Source of the DNA: Agromyces lapidis
Lineage (GTDB): Bacteria; Actinomycetota; Actinomycetes; Actinomycetales; Microbacteriaceae
Assembly: GCF_009749405.1 (NCBI RefSeq)
Contig: NZ_WBIQ01000009.1
Location: 124,001 to 188,000 of the forward strand
Length of the DNA stretch: 64,000 bases
Direction of reading: 5' to 3'
Numbering within the stretch: the stretch's first letter is position 1; every line of letters begins with the position of its first letter. The position numbers and the translations under genes were made by a program. This document shows positions 43,598 to 51,604 of the stretch, piece by piece. The notes beneath the pieces are model-generated. The model searched no databases, was not told the DNA's origin, and saw only the letters and a list, made by a program, of their open reading frames with translations.

Positions 43598-45184
43598 CTA
43601 CTCGACCGGCGACGACGGCGCGACCGGTGCCGTCGCGAGCGGCAGCTCCACCGTGAAGACCGTGCGCCCCGGCTCGCTCTCGACCTCGACCGTGCCGTGG
43701 TGCGCCTCGACCACGGCGCGCACGATGGCGAGGCCGAGGCCGGTCGACCCGGCGCGGCGCGAGCGCGAGGCATCCCCGCGTGCGAACCGCTCGAAGAGCG
43801 TGGCGCGCACCGTCTCGTCGATCCCGGGGCCGTCGTCGACGACCTGGAGGCGCACACGGTCGCCGACGACGCCGAGCCGGGCCACGACCTCGGTGCCGGC
43901 CGGCGTGTGCACCCACGCGTTCGCGAGGAGGTTCGTCAGCACCTGCCGCAGGCGGGCGTCGTCGCCCGAGACCTCGACGGCGTCGTCGGGCGCGTCGACC
44001 GACCAGTCGTGGTCGGGAGCGGCGGCCTGCGCATCGCCGACCGCGTCGACCACGATCGCGCGCAGGTCGACCCGCCCGTGCACGAGCTCGCGGCCCTCGT
44101 CGAGCCGCGCGAGCAGCAGCAGGTCCTCGACGAGTCCGGTCATGCGCAGCGACTCCGACTCGATCCGCGACAGCGCGTGCACGACGTCGTCGGGCAGCTG
44201 CCCGCCGTGCAGTCGCGTCAGTTCGGCGTAGCCCCGGATCGAGGCGAGCGGGGTGCGCAGTTCGTGCGAGGCGTCGGCGACGAAGCGACGCACCTTCTGC
44301 TCGCTCTGCTCGCGGGCGGTCAGGGCGGATGCCACGTGGCCGAGCATGCGGTTGAATGCGGAGCCGAGCCGTCCGACCTCGGTGCCGTCGTCGTCGACGT
44401 CGACCCGTTCGGCGAGCGCGACGTCGCCGCGGTCGAGCGGCAGTTCGGAGACGCGTTGCGCGGTCGCGGTGACGCGCTCGAGCGGACTGAGCGCCCTCGC
44501 GACGATGACCGAGCCGAGCCCCATCGCGACGACGAGCCCGGCGAGCGCGACGATCGTGATGGTCAGGGCGAGCTGCGAGCTGTCGGCGTTCACCTCGGCG
44601 AGCGGCAGGGCCAGCACGATGCGCACCCCCTCCCAGTCGGTCTGCTCGAGGGCGAGCGCGCGGTAGTCGCCGAGTTCGCCGACCCGGATCGAATGCGGTT
44701 CGCCGTCGGTCGGCACCCCGGCGAGCACCTCGGCGAGCTCGGCAGGCAGGTCGAGCACCCGGCCGCCCTCGGTGATGTAGCCGGCCCTCGTCTCGCCGTC
44801 GGCGGGCACGAGGGCGGCGAGGGTGCCCGCCTCCTGCCCGGGGATGTTGAGCACGAGGGAGGGCGCCGCCGAGGGGTCGCCGGGGAAGCCGGGCGGCTGG
44901 CCCGAGATGGCGAGGTTCGCACGCGAGATCGTCGAGTCGAGGTTCGCGTCGAGCCGCGCGACCGAGGAACTGTGGAACACGGCGACGCTCACGAGGCCGA
45001 CGACCGCGCTCACGGCGACGAGGAGCGACGCGACGATGATGAGCAGCCGACGGCGGAGGGTCCACGGACGACCGCGGTGCGGCGCATCCGCCTCGTCGGC
45101 GACCGCGCCGACCGCGCCGGCCGCGACGGCGGCGCTCGCCTCGCGCGACGCTGCGGCGTGCCCCGGGTCGCCGGGCCGGGTCAT
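43598..45184 (-). CDS. Sensor histidine kinase
   Basis: This 528-residue kinase has two membrane segments (about 44-70 and 205-228) flanking an extracellular sensor, a HAMP domain (ARALSPLERVTATAQRVSEL), the H-box FVADASHELRTPLASIRGYAE with His307, an N-box region LTNLLANAWVHTP, G1 DDGPGID and G2 STGLGLAIV. It is the kinase of the adjacent response regulator, whose stop overlaps its ATG (ATGA). The ABC transporter operon divergent from the pair is its likely target. Confidence 0.95.
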   Translation of the reverse strand: MTRPGDPGHAAASREASAAVAAGAVGAVADEADAPHRGRPWTLRRRLLIIVASLLVAVSAVVGLVSVAVFHSSSVARLDANLDSTISRANLAISGQPPGFPGDPSAAPSLVLNIPGQEAGTLAALVPADGETRAGYITEGGRVLDLPAELAEVLAGVPTDGEPHSIRVGELGDYRALALEQTDWEGVRIVLALPLAEVNADSSQLALTITIVALAGLVVAMGLGSVIVARALSPLERVTATAQRVSELPLDRGDVALAERVDVDDDGTEVGRLGSAFNRMLGHVASALTAREQSEQKVRRFVADASHELRTPLASIRGYAELTRLHGGQLPDDVVHALSRIESESLRMTGLVEDLLLLARLDEGRELVHGRVDLRAIVVDAVGDAQAAAPDHDWSVDAPDDAVEVSGDDARLRQVLTNLLANAWVHTPAGTEVVARLGVVGDRVRLQVVDDGPGIDETVRATLFERFARGDASRSRRAGSTGLGLAIVRAVVEAHHGTVEVESEPGRTVFTVELPLATAPVAPSSPVE

Positions 45185-45930
45185 CCGGCGGCCTTCAGCA
45201 TGTACCCGGCGCCGCGGACCGTGTGGATCATGGGCGCCCGGCCGGCGTCGACCTTCTTGCGCAGGTACGAGATGTAGAGCTCGACGACCGACTCCTTGCC
45301 GCCGAAGTCGTACGACCACACCCGGTCGAGGATCTGCGCCTTCGAGAGCACGCGGCGGGGGTTGCGCATGAGGTAGCGCAGCAGCTCGAACTCGGTCGCG
45401 GTGAGCTCGATGGGCTCGCCGCCGCGCGCGACCTCGTACGAGTCCTCGTCGAGGGTGAGGTCGCCGACGGTGAGCACCGGGTCCTTCGCCTGGGCGAGCG
45501 TCAGGGTCGAGCGACGGATGAGGCCGCGCAGGCGCGCCACGACCTCCTCGAGGCTGAACGGCTTCGTGACGTAGTCGTCGCCGCCCGCGGTGAGCCCGGC
45601 GATGCGGTCGTCGAGCGAGTCCTTCGCGGTGAGGAACAGCACGGGCGTCTCGGTGCCGTCGGCGCGCACCCGCTGCAGCACCTCGAGCCCGTCGAAGTCG
45701 GGAAGCATGATGTCGAGCACGATCGCGTCGGGCCGGAACTCGCGGGCGATCTTGACCGCGGTCGCGCCGTCTCCGGCGGTGCGCACGTCCCAGCCCTCGT
45801 ACTTCAGCGCCATCTTCAGCAGCTCGGTGAGCGAGTGCTCGTCGTCGACCACGAGCACCCGCACCATCGACCCGTCGCCCTTGGCGATGGCGGGAGCGCG
45901 ATGGGATGCGGCGGCTGGGGTCGTGGTCAT
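45181..45930 (-). CDS. OmpR/PhoB-family response regulator
   Basis: This 249-residue regulator has a receiver with phospho-acceptor Asp73 in IVLDIMLPDFDG, conserved Thr/Lys in LFLTAKDS and YVTKPFS, and a C-terminal winged helix (LTATEFELLRYLMRNPRRVLSKAQILDRVWSYDFGGKESVVELYISYLRKKV). It likely starts at 45930, where a GATACT -10 makes a leaderless mRNA possible; a shorter start at residue 22 exists. Upstream, three CAT direct repeats (CATGAAAGC, CATAGGAAACG, CATAG) could be its own binding site. Confidence 0.95.
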   Translation of the reverse strand: MTTTPAAASHRAPAIAKGDGSMVRVLVVDDEHSLTELLKMALKYEGWDVRTAGDGATAVKIAREFRPDAIVLDIMLPDFDGLEVLQRVRADGTETPVLFLTAKDSLDDRIAGLTAGGDDYVTKPFSLEEVVARLRGLIRRSTLTLAQAKDPVLTVGDLTLDEDSYEVARGGEPIELTATEFELLRYLMRNPRRVLSKAQILDRVWSYDFGGKESVVELYISYLRKKVDAGRAPMIHTVRGAGYMLKAAG

Positions 45931-46153
45931 GGTTCCAGTATCCGCACCCGGCTATGCGTTTCCTATGGCTTTCATGGACGGATGCCCCGCGCCGCTCCGT
46001 CGCCGGGCGACGGCGCCTCGGCCGAGGGAGACAGGCAGATCATAGCCGCACCATCGGTCGGCCACAGCACGGCTGCCTAATGTCGCGATCGGCGCCCCGT
46101 CCGGGAACGCCCTCCCGCTCCGCTCCCGCCTCTTCCGACCCCCGAGGATGCTC
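45931..46153. promoter_or_regulatory. Divergent control region between response regulator and ABC transporter
   Basis: About 220 bases separate the divergent two-component and ABC operons. On the minus strand near the regulator GATACT stands six bases before the ATG. Spaced CAT-containing repeats read CATGAAAGC-CATAGGAAACG-CATAG at about 45951-45975, a possible response-regulator box. The right half holds GC-rich sequence with a GAGG ribosome binding site before the ABC permease start. Confidence 0.4.
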
Positions 46154-47671
46154 ATGTTCTTCACCTATCTCCGGCGCGAACTCGCCGGCCGCCGCAGGCA
46201 GACGGCGATCATCGCCATCGGCATGGCGCTCGCGATCGCGCTCGTCATCATCGTCGATTCCGTCGCCTCGGGCGTGAAGGCCGCGCAGGCCTCCGTGCTC
46301 GAGTCGGTCTACGGCGTCGGCACCGACATCACCGTCGCCCAGTCGCCCACCCCGCCCGGCGAGGGCGAGGGCGGCGGACCCAGATTCGAGTTCGACGCGG
46401 GCGCCGGCACCACGGCCGACGGCACCACCGAGCTCAGCCAGTCGCGGCTCAGCGCGGGCTTCGGCTCGAGCACCTTCGACGAGAGCGCGCTCGAGACCGT
46501 GCAGGGCATCGACAGCGTCGCGGCCACGGCCGCGACGCTGTCGCTCACCAACACGACCTTCAACGGCGAGATGCCCGACTTCGCTCAGATGCAGGGCTCC
46601 GACGGCGGGCCCGTCGCCGAGGAGGGCACCGGGCAGGCTGCTCCCCCGCAGGGCGGGCCCGACGGCGCGGGCGGCAGCGCCTTCGACGTCGACTCGTTCA
46701 GCGTGCTCGGCCTCGATCCCGCGGCCGACGCGGTCGGACCGCTGTCGGCCGTCTCGCTGACCGACGGCCGCGCGCTCGACGAGGGCGACACGGGCGAGCA
46801 CGTCGCCGTGCTCGACGCCGACTACGCGACGAGCGCCGAGCTCACGATCGGCGACACGCTCGACCTCGGCGGTACCGAGTTCGAGATCGTCGGCACCGTG
46901 ACCGCGAACGACGCCGACTCGGCGAGCGCGTCGAACGTCTACATCCCGCTCGACGTCGCCCAGACCCTCTCGGGCGAAGCGGGCATGATCTCGAGCATCT
47001 CGGTGCAGGCGGCCTCGTCGACCGACATCTCGCAGGTGCAGGCCGACATCGAGGCCGCTCTGCCCGACGCCACCGTGTCGACCCAGGAGGAGCTCGCCTC
47101 GAGCGTCTCGGGCTCGCTCGCGACGGCCTCGAGCCTCGTGGCGAACCTCGGCCTCTGGCTCTCGCTCGCCGTGCTCGTCGCGGCGTTCCTCATCGCCATC
47201 CTCTTCACCGTCTCGGGCGTCACCCGACGCACCCGCGAGTTCGGCACGCTGAAGGCGATCGGCTGGTCGAACCGCCGCGTCGTCGGCCAGGTCGCGGGCG
47301 AGTCGCTCGTGCAGGGCCTCATCGGCGGCGCCGCCGGCGTCGCGATCGGCCTGCTCGGCATCGCCGTCATCAATCTCATCGCGCCCACCCTCTCGGGCAG
47401 CGCATCGAGCGGCGGATTCGAGATGGCGGACCCCGGCGGCGGCCCCGGCGGAGCGACGGGCGGCGAAGCGACCGGCGGCGTGCGCGCGTTCGGCCCCATG
47501 GGGCAGACCGCCGCGGCGACGACCGAGATCGCCCTCAACGCCCCCGTCACGGTGTCGGTGATCGCCATCGCCGTCGGCATCGCCGTGCTCGGCGGCCTGC
47601 TCGCCGGTGCGATCGGCGGCTGGCGCGCCGCACGCCTCCGCCCCGCCGAAGCGCTCCGGAGCGTCGGATGA
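46154..47671 (+). CDS. MacB/FtsX-type ABC transporter permease
   Basis: This 505-residue protein has an N-terminal membrane segment, a large extracytoplasmic region of about 280 residues and three C-terminal membrane segments with the FtsX core (WLSLAVLVAAFLIAILFTVSGVTRRTREFGTLKAIGWSNRRVVGQVAGESLVQGLIGGAAGVAIGL). The MacB-like outer domain contains GDTLDLGGTEFEIVGTVTAND. The ATG at 46154 follows GAGG at six bases and is preferred over 46148. Such permeases export peptides or drugs or act mechanically with their ATPase. The adjacent two-component system is a likely regulator. Confidence 0.9.
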   Translation: MFFTYLRRELAGRRRQTAIIAIGMALAIALVIIVDSVASGVKAAQASVLESVYGVGTDITVAQSPTPPGEGEGGGPRFEFDAGAGTTADGTTELSQSRLSAGFGSSTFDESALETVQGIDSVAATAATLSLTNTTFNGEMPDFAQMQGSDGGPVAEEGTGQAAPPQGGPDGAGGSAFDVDSFSVLGLDPAADAVGPLSAVSLTDGRALDEGDTGEHVAVLDADYATSAELTIGDTLDLGGTEFEIVGTVTANDADSASASNVYIPLDVAQTLSGEAGMISSISVQAASSTDISQVQADIEAALPDATVSTQEELASSVSGSLATASSLVANLGLWLSLAVLVAAFLIAILFTVSGVTRRTREFGTLKAIGWSNRRVVGQVAGESLVQGLIGGAAGVAIGLLGIAVINLIAPTLSGSASSGGFEMADPGGGPGGATGGEATGGVRAFGPMGQTAAATTEIALNAPVTVSVIAIAVGIAVLGGLLAGAIGGWRAARLRPAEALRSVG

Positions 47672-47733
47672 CCGGCATCGCCTCCCCCGCCGGCGGCGTC
47701 CACCGCATCGACACACGACCCACCGAGGACACC

Positions 47734-48402
47734 ATGTACACACTCACCAAGCTCACGAAGACGTACCGGCAGGGCGACCGCACGGTGCACGCCCTGAAGA
47801 ACGTCGACCTCTCGATCGGGGCGGGCGAGCACGTCGCGATCCAGGGGCCGACCGGTGGCGGCAAGACGACGCTGCTGCAGATGCTCGGCGGGCTCGACCG
47901 GCCGACGTCCGGCACCATCAGCATCGGCGAAGACGAGATCTCGAAGATGCCCGATGCGAAGCTCGCGAAGATCCGCGCGAAGGAGATCGGGTTCGTCTTC
48001 CAGAACTTCAACCTGATCCCGACGCTCACGGCGCAGGAGAACGTCGAGACGGCGCTCGAACCGCTCGGCGTCCCCGGCGCGCAGCGGGCGGAGCGCGCCG
48101 CCGCGGCGCTCGCGGCCGTCGGACTCGCGGACCGGGCCGCCCACCTGCCGAGCGAGCTCTCCGGCGGTCAGCAGCAGCGGGTCGCGATCGCCCGTGCGCT
48201 CGTGAAGGAGCCCGAGGTGCTGCTCGCGGACGAGCCGACCGGGGCCCTCGACGAGGAGACCCGTGACGAGATCCTCGAGATCCTCGAGGGGATCCGCCGC
48301 GAGCGCGGGCTGACGCTCGTCGTCGTCACGCACGACTCGGCGGTCGCCCGCCGCGCCGAGCGCCGCCTGCACCTCGCGGCGGGCACGGTCACCGAACGCT
48401 GA
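47734..48402 (+). CDS. MacB/LolD-type ABC transporter ATP-binding protein
   Basis: This ATPase has Walker A GPTGGGKTT, Q-loop FVFQNFNLIPTLTA, signature LSGGQQQR, Walker B LLADEPTGALDE and H-loop VVTHD. The chosen ATG (222 residues) follows GAGG at five bases and gives the normal MYTLTKLTKTY start; an earlier ATG at 47668, overlapping the permease stop, would add 22 residues. It forms the energy unit for the MacB-type permease. It ends at a strong hairpin. Confidence 0.93.
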   Translation: MYTLTKLTKTYRQGDRTVHALKNVDLSIGAGEHVAIQGPTGGGKTTLLQMLGGLDRPTSGTISIGEDEISKMPDAKLAKIRAKEIGFVFQNFNLIPTLTAQENVETALEPLGVPGAQRAERAAAALAAVGLADRAAHLPSELSGGQQQRVAIARALVKEPEVLLADEPTGALDEETRDEILEILEGIRRERGLTLVVVTHDSAVARRAERRLHLAAGTVTER

Positions 48403-48410
48403 GGTGCACG

Positions 48411-48450
48411 GGCGGATGCCCCGGCCGCGCGTGCGGCCGGGGCATCCGCC
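48411..48450. terminator. Perfect GGATGCC hairpin
   Basis: GGCGGATGCCCCGGCCGC (48411-48428) pairs with 48433-48450 around a GCGT loop, an 18-base-pair stem, nine bases from the ATPase stop. It lacks a T tract and belongs to the GGATGCC hairpin group. Confidence 0.75.
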
Positions 48451-48505
48451 ATGCCGTCGCCGAGCAAGGAGTGAACACCCACCGAACCCACGTACGGTGG
48501 ATCGG

Positions 48506-49258
48506 GTGGATGACGTGAGCGAGACCGGCCGGGTGGCCGAGGCGACCCCCGAGGTCGCGGAGCCGTCGGCGCCGCGCCCCTCGGCGCGTGCCGACCGGCG
48601 GGTGTACCTGCGCCGGCGCCTGGTCGTGGGCGGTGCGCTCGTCGTGGTGCTCGCGCTCATCGCCTGGGGCGTCGCGGCCATCGTCATCGCGGCCACGGCG
48701 CCGCGCGGGCCGGGCACGCAGGGCGGCGACGGCAGCCACCCGAACGCGGCCGCCCTCGAGCTCGACCCCGAACTGCCCGCTCCGGTGCTGCGCCAGCTCG
48801 AATACGTGCGCGCGCACTGGGACGCCGACGAGAGCGAGCGCTACGGCGTGCTCGGCGACGACGACTGCGTGAACTTCACCTCGCAGTCCCTCATCGAGCG
48901 CGGCTGGCTGCCCGACGAGGAGTGGTGGTACTCGGAGGACGGAGACCCCTACGCGGCGAGCGCGGCCTGGCGCTCGTCGACGGTGTTCCGCGACTACCTC
49001 GCCGCCCACCCCGAGCGGGCGACGCCGCTCGACGACGCGCAGCGCGCGCAGGTCAAGCCTGGCGACATCGTGCAGTTCGACTGGGACGCCTCGGGCGACC
49101 GCGACCACACGGCGATCGTCACGGCGGTCATCGAGGACGATAACGGGAACGTCGACGTCTTCTACGGCGGGCACACGGATGCCACGTGGGACCGCTCGGT
49201 CGACGACCACCCGAGGCATCCCGAGACGCAGGTCTTCTACTGGAGCATCATCGGCTGA
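48506..49258 (+). CDS. Amidase-domain (Amidase_6-like) membrane-anchored protein
   Basis: This 250-residue protein has one membrane segment (residues about 40-62, LVVGGALVVVLALIAWGVAAIVIAA) and an outer domain of the putative amidase family: YVRAHWDADESERYGVLGDDDCVNFTSQSLIERGWLPDEEWWY and VQFDWDASGDRDHTAIVTAVI, with Cys in DCVNF and His in RDHT as likely catalytic residues. The substrate, perhaps a wall peptide or polyamine amide, is unknown. The start is uncertain: GTG at 48506 fits a leaderless mRNA (TACGGT at 48493-48498); GTG at 48497 and 48515 are alternatives. Confidence 0.8.
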   Translation: MDDVSETGRVAEATPEVAEPSAPRPSARADRRVYLRRRLVVGGALVVVLALIAWGVAAIVIAATAPRGPGTQGGDGSHPNAAALELDPELPAPVLRQLEYVRAHWDADESERYGVLGDDDCVNFTSQSLIERGWLPDEEWWYSEDGDPYAASAAWRSSTVFRDYLAAHPERATPLDDAQRAQVKPGDIVQFDWDASGDRDHTAIVTAVIEDDNGNVDVFYGGHTDATWDRSVDDHPRHPETQVFYWSIIG

Positions 49259-49285
49259 CCCACCGGCCCGGCCGCTGCAGACGGC

Positions 49286-49582
49286 TCAGAGCCGCTCGAA
49301 GTCGTACTCCTGGAACTCCGCGACCTCGGGCACCCACCGGCCCTCGACGAAGCCGACGTGCGCGGGGTGCGCGTTGTAGGCGTCGTACGCGGCCTGATCG
49401 GCGAACACCATGCCGAAGCGATGCGTGAAGGCGCTCTTCGGGCTGACCTGCCGGCTGATCGCGAAGTCGGCGACCCCGGGAATGCCGGTGAGGGTCTCGC
49501 GCGCGGTCGCGAAGAACTCCTGCTCGGCGGCGGAACCCGGCTCATGGACGAGCCGGAAGACGACGGTGTGCTCGATCGACAT
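49286..49582 (-). CDS. Dabb family (stress-responsive alpha/beta barrel) protein
   Basis: This 98-residue protein has the Dabb signature: MSIEHTVVFRLVHEPGSAAEQEF opening strand-helix, GIPGVADFAISRQVSP, THRFGMVFADQAAYDAYNAHPAHVGFVEGRWVPEVAEF. Dabb proteins are small dimeric barrels seen beside catabolic dehydrogenases and are proposed to act in aldehyde or keto-intermediate handling; the role is not established. It is the last gene of the sugar operon, and its start lies 11 bases after the preceding stop. Confidence 0.9.
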   Translation of the reverse strand: MSIEHTVVFRLVHEPGSAAEQEFFATARETLTGIPGVADFAISRQVSPKSAFTHRFGMVFADQAAYDAYNAHPAHVGFVEGRWVPEVAEFQEYDFERL

Positions 49583-49592
49583 GCGGCGGCTC

Positions 49593-50603
49593 CTACTGGT
49601 TCGAGAAGGCGGCGTCGAAGGAGGCGGTCGGCCGCGGGAACAGCTTCGAGCGGATGAACCCGACGGCCTCGGCCGCGCCGTGCAGCCGATCCATGCCGGC
49701 GTCCTCCCACTCGACCGAGATCGGGCCGGTGTAGCCGATCGCGTCGAGCGCGCGGAATGCGTCCTCCCAGGGCACATCGCCGTGCCCCGTGGAGACGAAG
49801 TCCCAGCCGCGCCGCGGGTCGCCCCACGGCAGGTGCGAGCCGAGGACCCCCGGCCGGCCGGTCGCGGGCCGCATCCTCGTGTCCTTGCAGTCGACGTGGT
49901 AGATCCGGTCCTGGAAGTCCCAGATGAAGCCGACCGGGTCGATGCCCTGCCACATCATGTGCGACGGGTCCCAGTTGAAGCCGAACGCCGCGCGGCGGTC
50001 GATCGCCTCGAGGCTGCGCACGCTCGTCCAGTAGTCGTACGCGATCTCGGAGGGGTGCACCTCGTGCGCGAAGCGCACGCCCTCGGCGTCGAACACGTCG
50101 AGGATGGGGTTCCAGCGGTTCGCGAAGTCCTCGTAGCCGGCGTCGATGACCGAGGCCGGCACGGGCGGGAACATCGCCACGTACGGCCAGATCGACGAGC
50201 CGGTGAAGCCGACGACGGTGTCGACGCCGAGCGCGCGGGCGACCCGCGCCGCCCGCTTCATGTCGTCGGCGGCACGTTGCCTGACACCCTCGGGATCGCC
50301 GTCGCCCCAGGTGTACGGGCGCACGATCGCCTCGTGCCTGAAGTCGATCGGGTCGTCGCACACCGCTTGCCCGGTGAGGTGGTTCGAGATGGCGTACACC
50401 GACAGCCCGTGCCGCTTCAGGATCTCCTGGCGCTCGGCCAGGTACCCGGGCTCCTCCTCGGCGAGCTTCAGGTCGAGGTGGTCGCCCGAGCAGGCGATCT
50501 CGAGGCCGTCGTAACCCCACTCGGCGGCGAGGCGCGCGACCTCGCCGAAGGGCAGGTCGGCCCACTGGCCGGTGAAGAGCGTGACGGGGTGGGTGGCGGT
50601 CAT
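49593..50603 (-). CDS. TIM-barrel sugar phosphate isomerase/epimerase family enzyme (1)
   Basis: This 336-residue enzyme belongs to the AP-endonuclease-2/xylose-isomerase-like TIM barrel family. Likely metal ligands are in FAHEVHPSEIAYDYW, FNWDPSHMMWQG, IYHVDCKDTRM and ISVEWEDAGMD. Similar proteins act as epimerases or as lyases on 3-keto-sugars. The ATG at 50603 follows AAAGGAAC, overlaps the upstream enzyme stop (ATGA) and so is co-translated with it. It may act after the Gfo/Idh dehydrogenase of this operon, which is inference. Confidence 0.9.
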   Translation of the reverse strand: MTATHPVTLFTGQWADLPFGEVARLAAEWGYDGLEIACSGDHLDLKLAEEEPGYLAERQEILKRHGLSVYAISNHLTGQAVCDDPIDFRHEAIVRPYTWGDGDPEGVRQRAADDMKRAARVARALGVDTVVGFTGSSIWPYVAMFPPVPASVIDAGYEDFANRWNPILDVFDAEGVRFAHEVHPSEIAYDYWTSVRSLEAIDRRAAFGFNWDPSHMMWQGIDPVGFIWDFQDRIYHVDCKDTRMRPATGRPGVLGSHLPWGDPRRGWDFVSTGHGDVPWEDAFRALDAIGYTGPISVEWEDAGMDRLHGAAEAVGFIRSKLFPRPTASFDAAFSNQ

Positions 50604-51469
50604 GCCGGGTTCCTTTCGTCTTGCAGCGCGGTCAGGTAGCGGATGCTGCGCGCCGCCAGTTCGTCCTGCGAGGGGGCGAGGGGGCGCCAGACCGAGGCTG
50701 CGACCGCGATCGTCGCGTTCTCGCCGGTGAAGCTCTCGAGCCCGAGCGCCCCCGCGTACCCGACGTCGTCGAGCGCGTCGAGGAACGCGGGCCAGTCGAG
50801 GTGGTCGTCGCCGACGGCGCCGCGATCGTTGCCGCACACCTGCACGTAGGCGAGGTGCGGGCCTGCGGCGCGGATCGCCTCGCCGATCGACTTCTCCTCG
50901 ATGTTCAGGTGGTAGCTGTCGAGGGCGAGCCCGAGGCCGGGGCCGAGCAGCGGCCCGAGGGCCTCGAGCGCCTGCTCGACCGTGTTCACGAGACTCGTCT
51001 CGTAGCGGTTCAGGGGTTCGATCGCGAGCCGGATGCCACGTGCCTCCGCCTGCCGGACGAGGGGCGCGAGGCTCGCACGCAGCTCGCGGTACCGGGCTTC
51101 GCGCTCCTCGGCGTCCATGCGCCAGGCGCGGCCGGTGGCCGCCGTGAAGGGACCCGCGACGACCGGGGAGCCGAGCCGCTCGGCGACGCCGAGGCAGTGC
51201 ACGAGGTAGTTCTGGGTGGCGACGATCTCGGAGCCGGGGGCCGCGACGAGGTTGCGGCCGGGGCCCATCGCGCCGATCACGATCGGGGCGAGGCGCTGCT
51301 CGGCCAGCACCTCGGCCGCGGCATCCGCCGACCAGTCGCCGGGGCTCTCGACCGGCAGCTCGATCGCGCCGAAACCGAGCTCGGCCGCCTTCGCGGCGAG
51401 CGCGGGCAGGTTCTCATCGGTGAGGGGCGAAGCCCACACCCAGGTGTTGACGCCGATGGTGCGGCGCAT
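50600..51469 (-). CDS. TIM-barrel sugar phosphate isomerase/epimerase family enzyme (2)
   Basis: This 289-residue protein resembles the D-tagatose/D-psicose 3-epimerase branch: MRRTIGVNTWVWASPLTDENLP at the N-terminus, then LAIEPLNRYETSLVNTVEQALE, LALDSYHLNIEEKSIGEAI and LGLESFTGENATIAVAASVW, which contain the metal-binding Glu, Asp, His and Glu. It differs from the 49593-50603 enzyme and so probably catalyses another step. The gene begins 135 bases after the binding-protein gene, across a repeat element, which may allow partly independent expression. Confidence 0.9.
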   Translation of the reverse strand: MRRTIGVNTWVWASPLTDENLPALAAKAAELGFGAIELPVESPGDWSADAAAEVLAEQRLAPIVIGAMGPGRNLVAAPGSEIVATQNYLVHCLGVAERLGSPVVAGPFTAATGRAWRMDAEEREARYRELRASLAPLVRQAEARGIRLAIEPLNRYETSLVNTVEQALEALGPLLGPGLGLALDSYHLNIEEKSIGEAIRAAGPHLAYVQVCGNDRGAVGDDHLDWPAFLDALDDVGYAGALGLESFTGENATIAVAASVWRPLAPSQDELAARSIRYLTALQDERNPA

Positions 51470-51496
51470 GCTGCCTCCTTGCAGAACTCCGTCGGT

Positions 51497-51593
51497 GCGA
51501 GCGTATCGAGGTCTGCCGGTCGAGTAGCGAAGCGTATCGTGACCACCATCACGCGCGTGGTCTCGATACGCTCCTTCGTCGCTACTCGACCGA
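51497..51593. repeat. Dispersed GGTCTCGATACGCT repeat, two inverted copies (3)
   Basis: Two copies in opposite orientation (about 51499-51535 and 51558-51593) form a long inverted repeat whose arms read CGGTCGAGTAGCGAAGCGTATCG and GTGGTCTCGATACGCTCC-type words. Copies at 54-83 and 41509-41568 share the words GTCTCGATACGCT and CTACTCGACC or CTCCTCGAC. It lies inside the operon, between the binding protein and the epimerase-type gene. Confidence 0.75.
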
Positions 51594-51604
51594 CGGATCA
51601 GGGG

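Noticed and set aside
41591-45277. Very long open reading on the plus strand across pepX and the histidine kinase
   Set aside because: It is antisense to two genes with clear motifs and has arginine/histidine-rich, non-protein-like composition.
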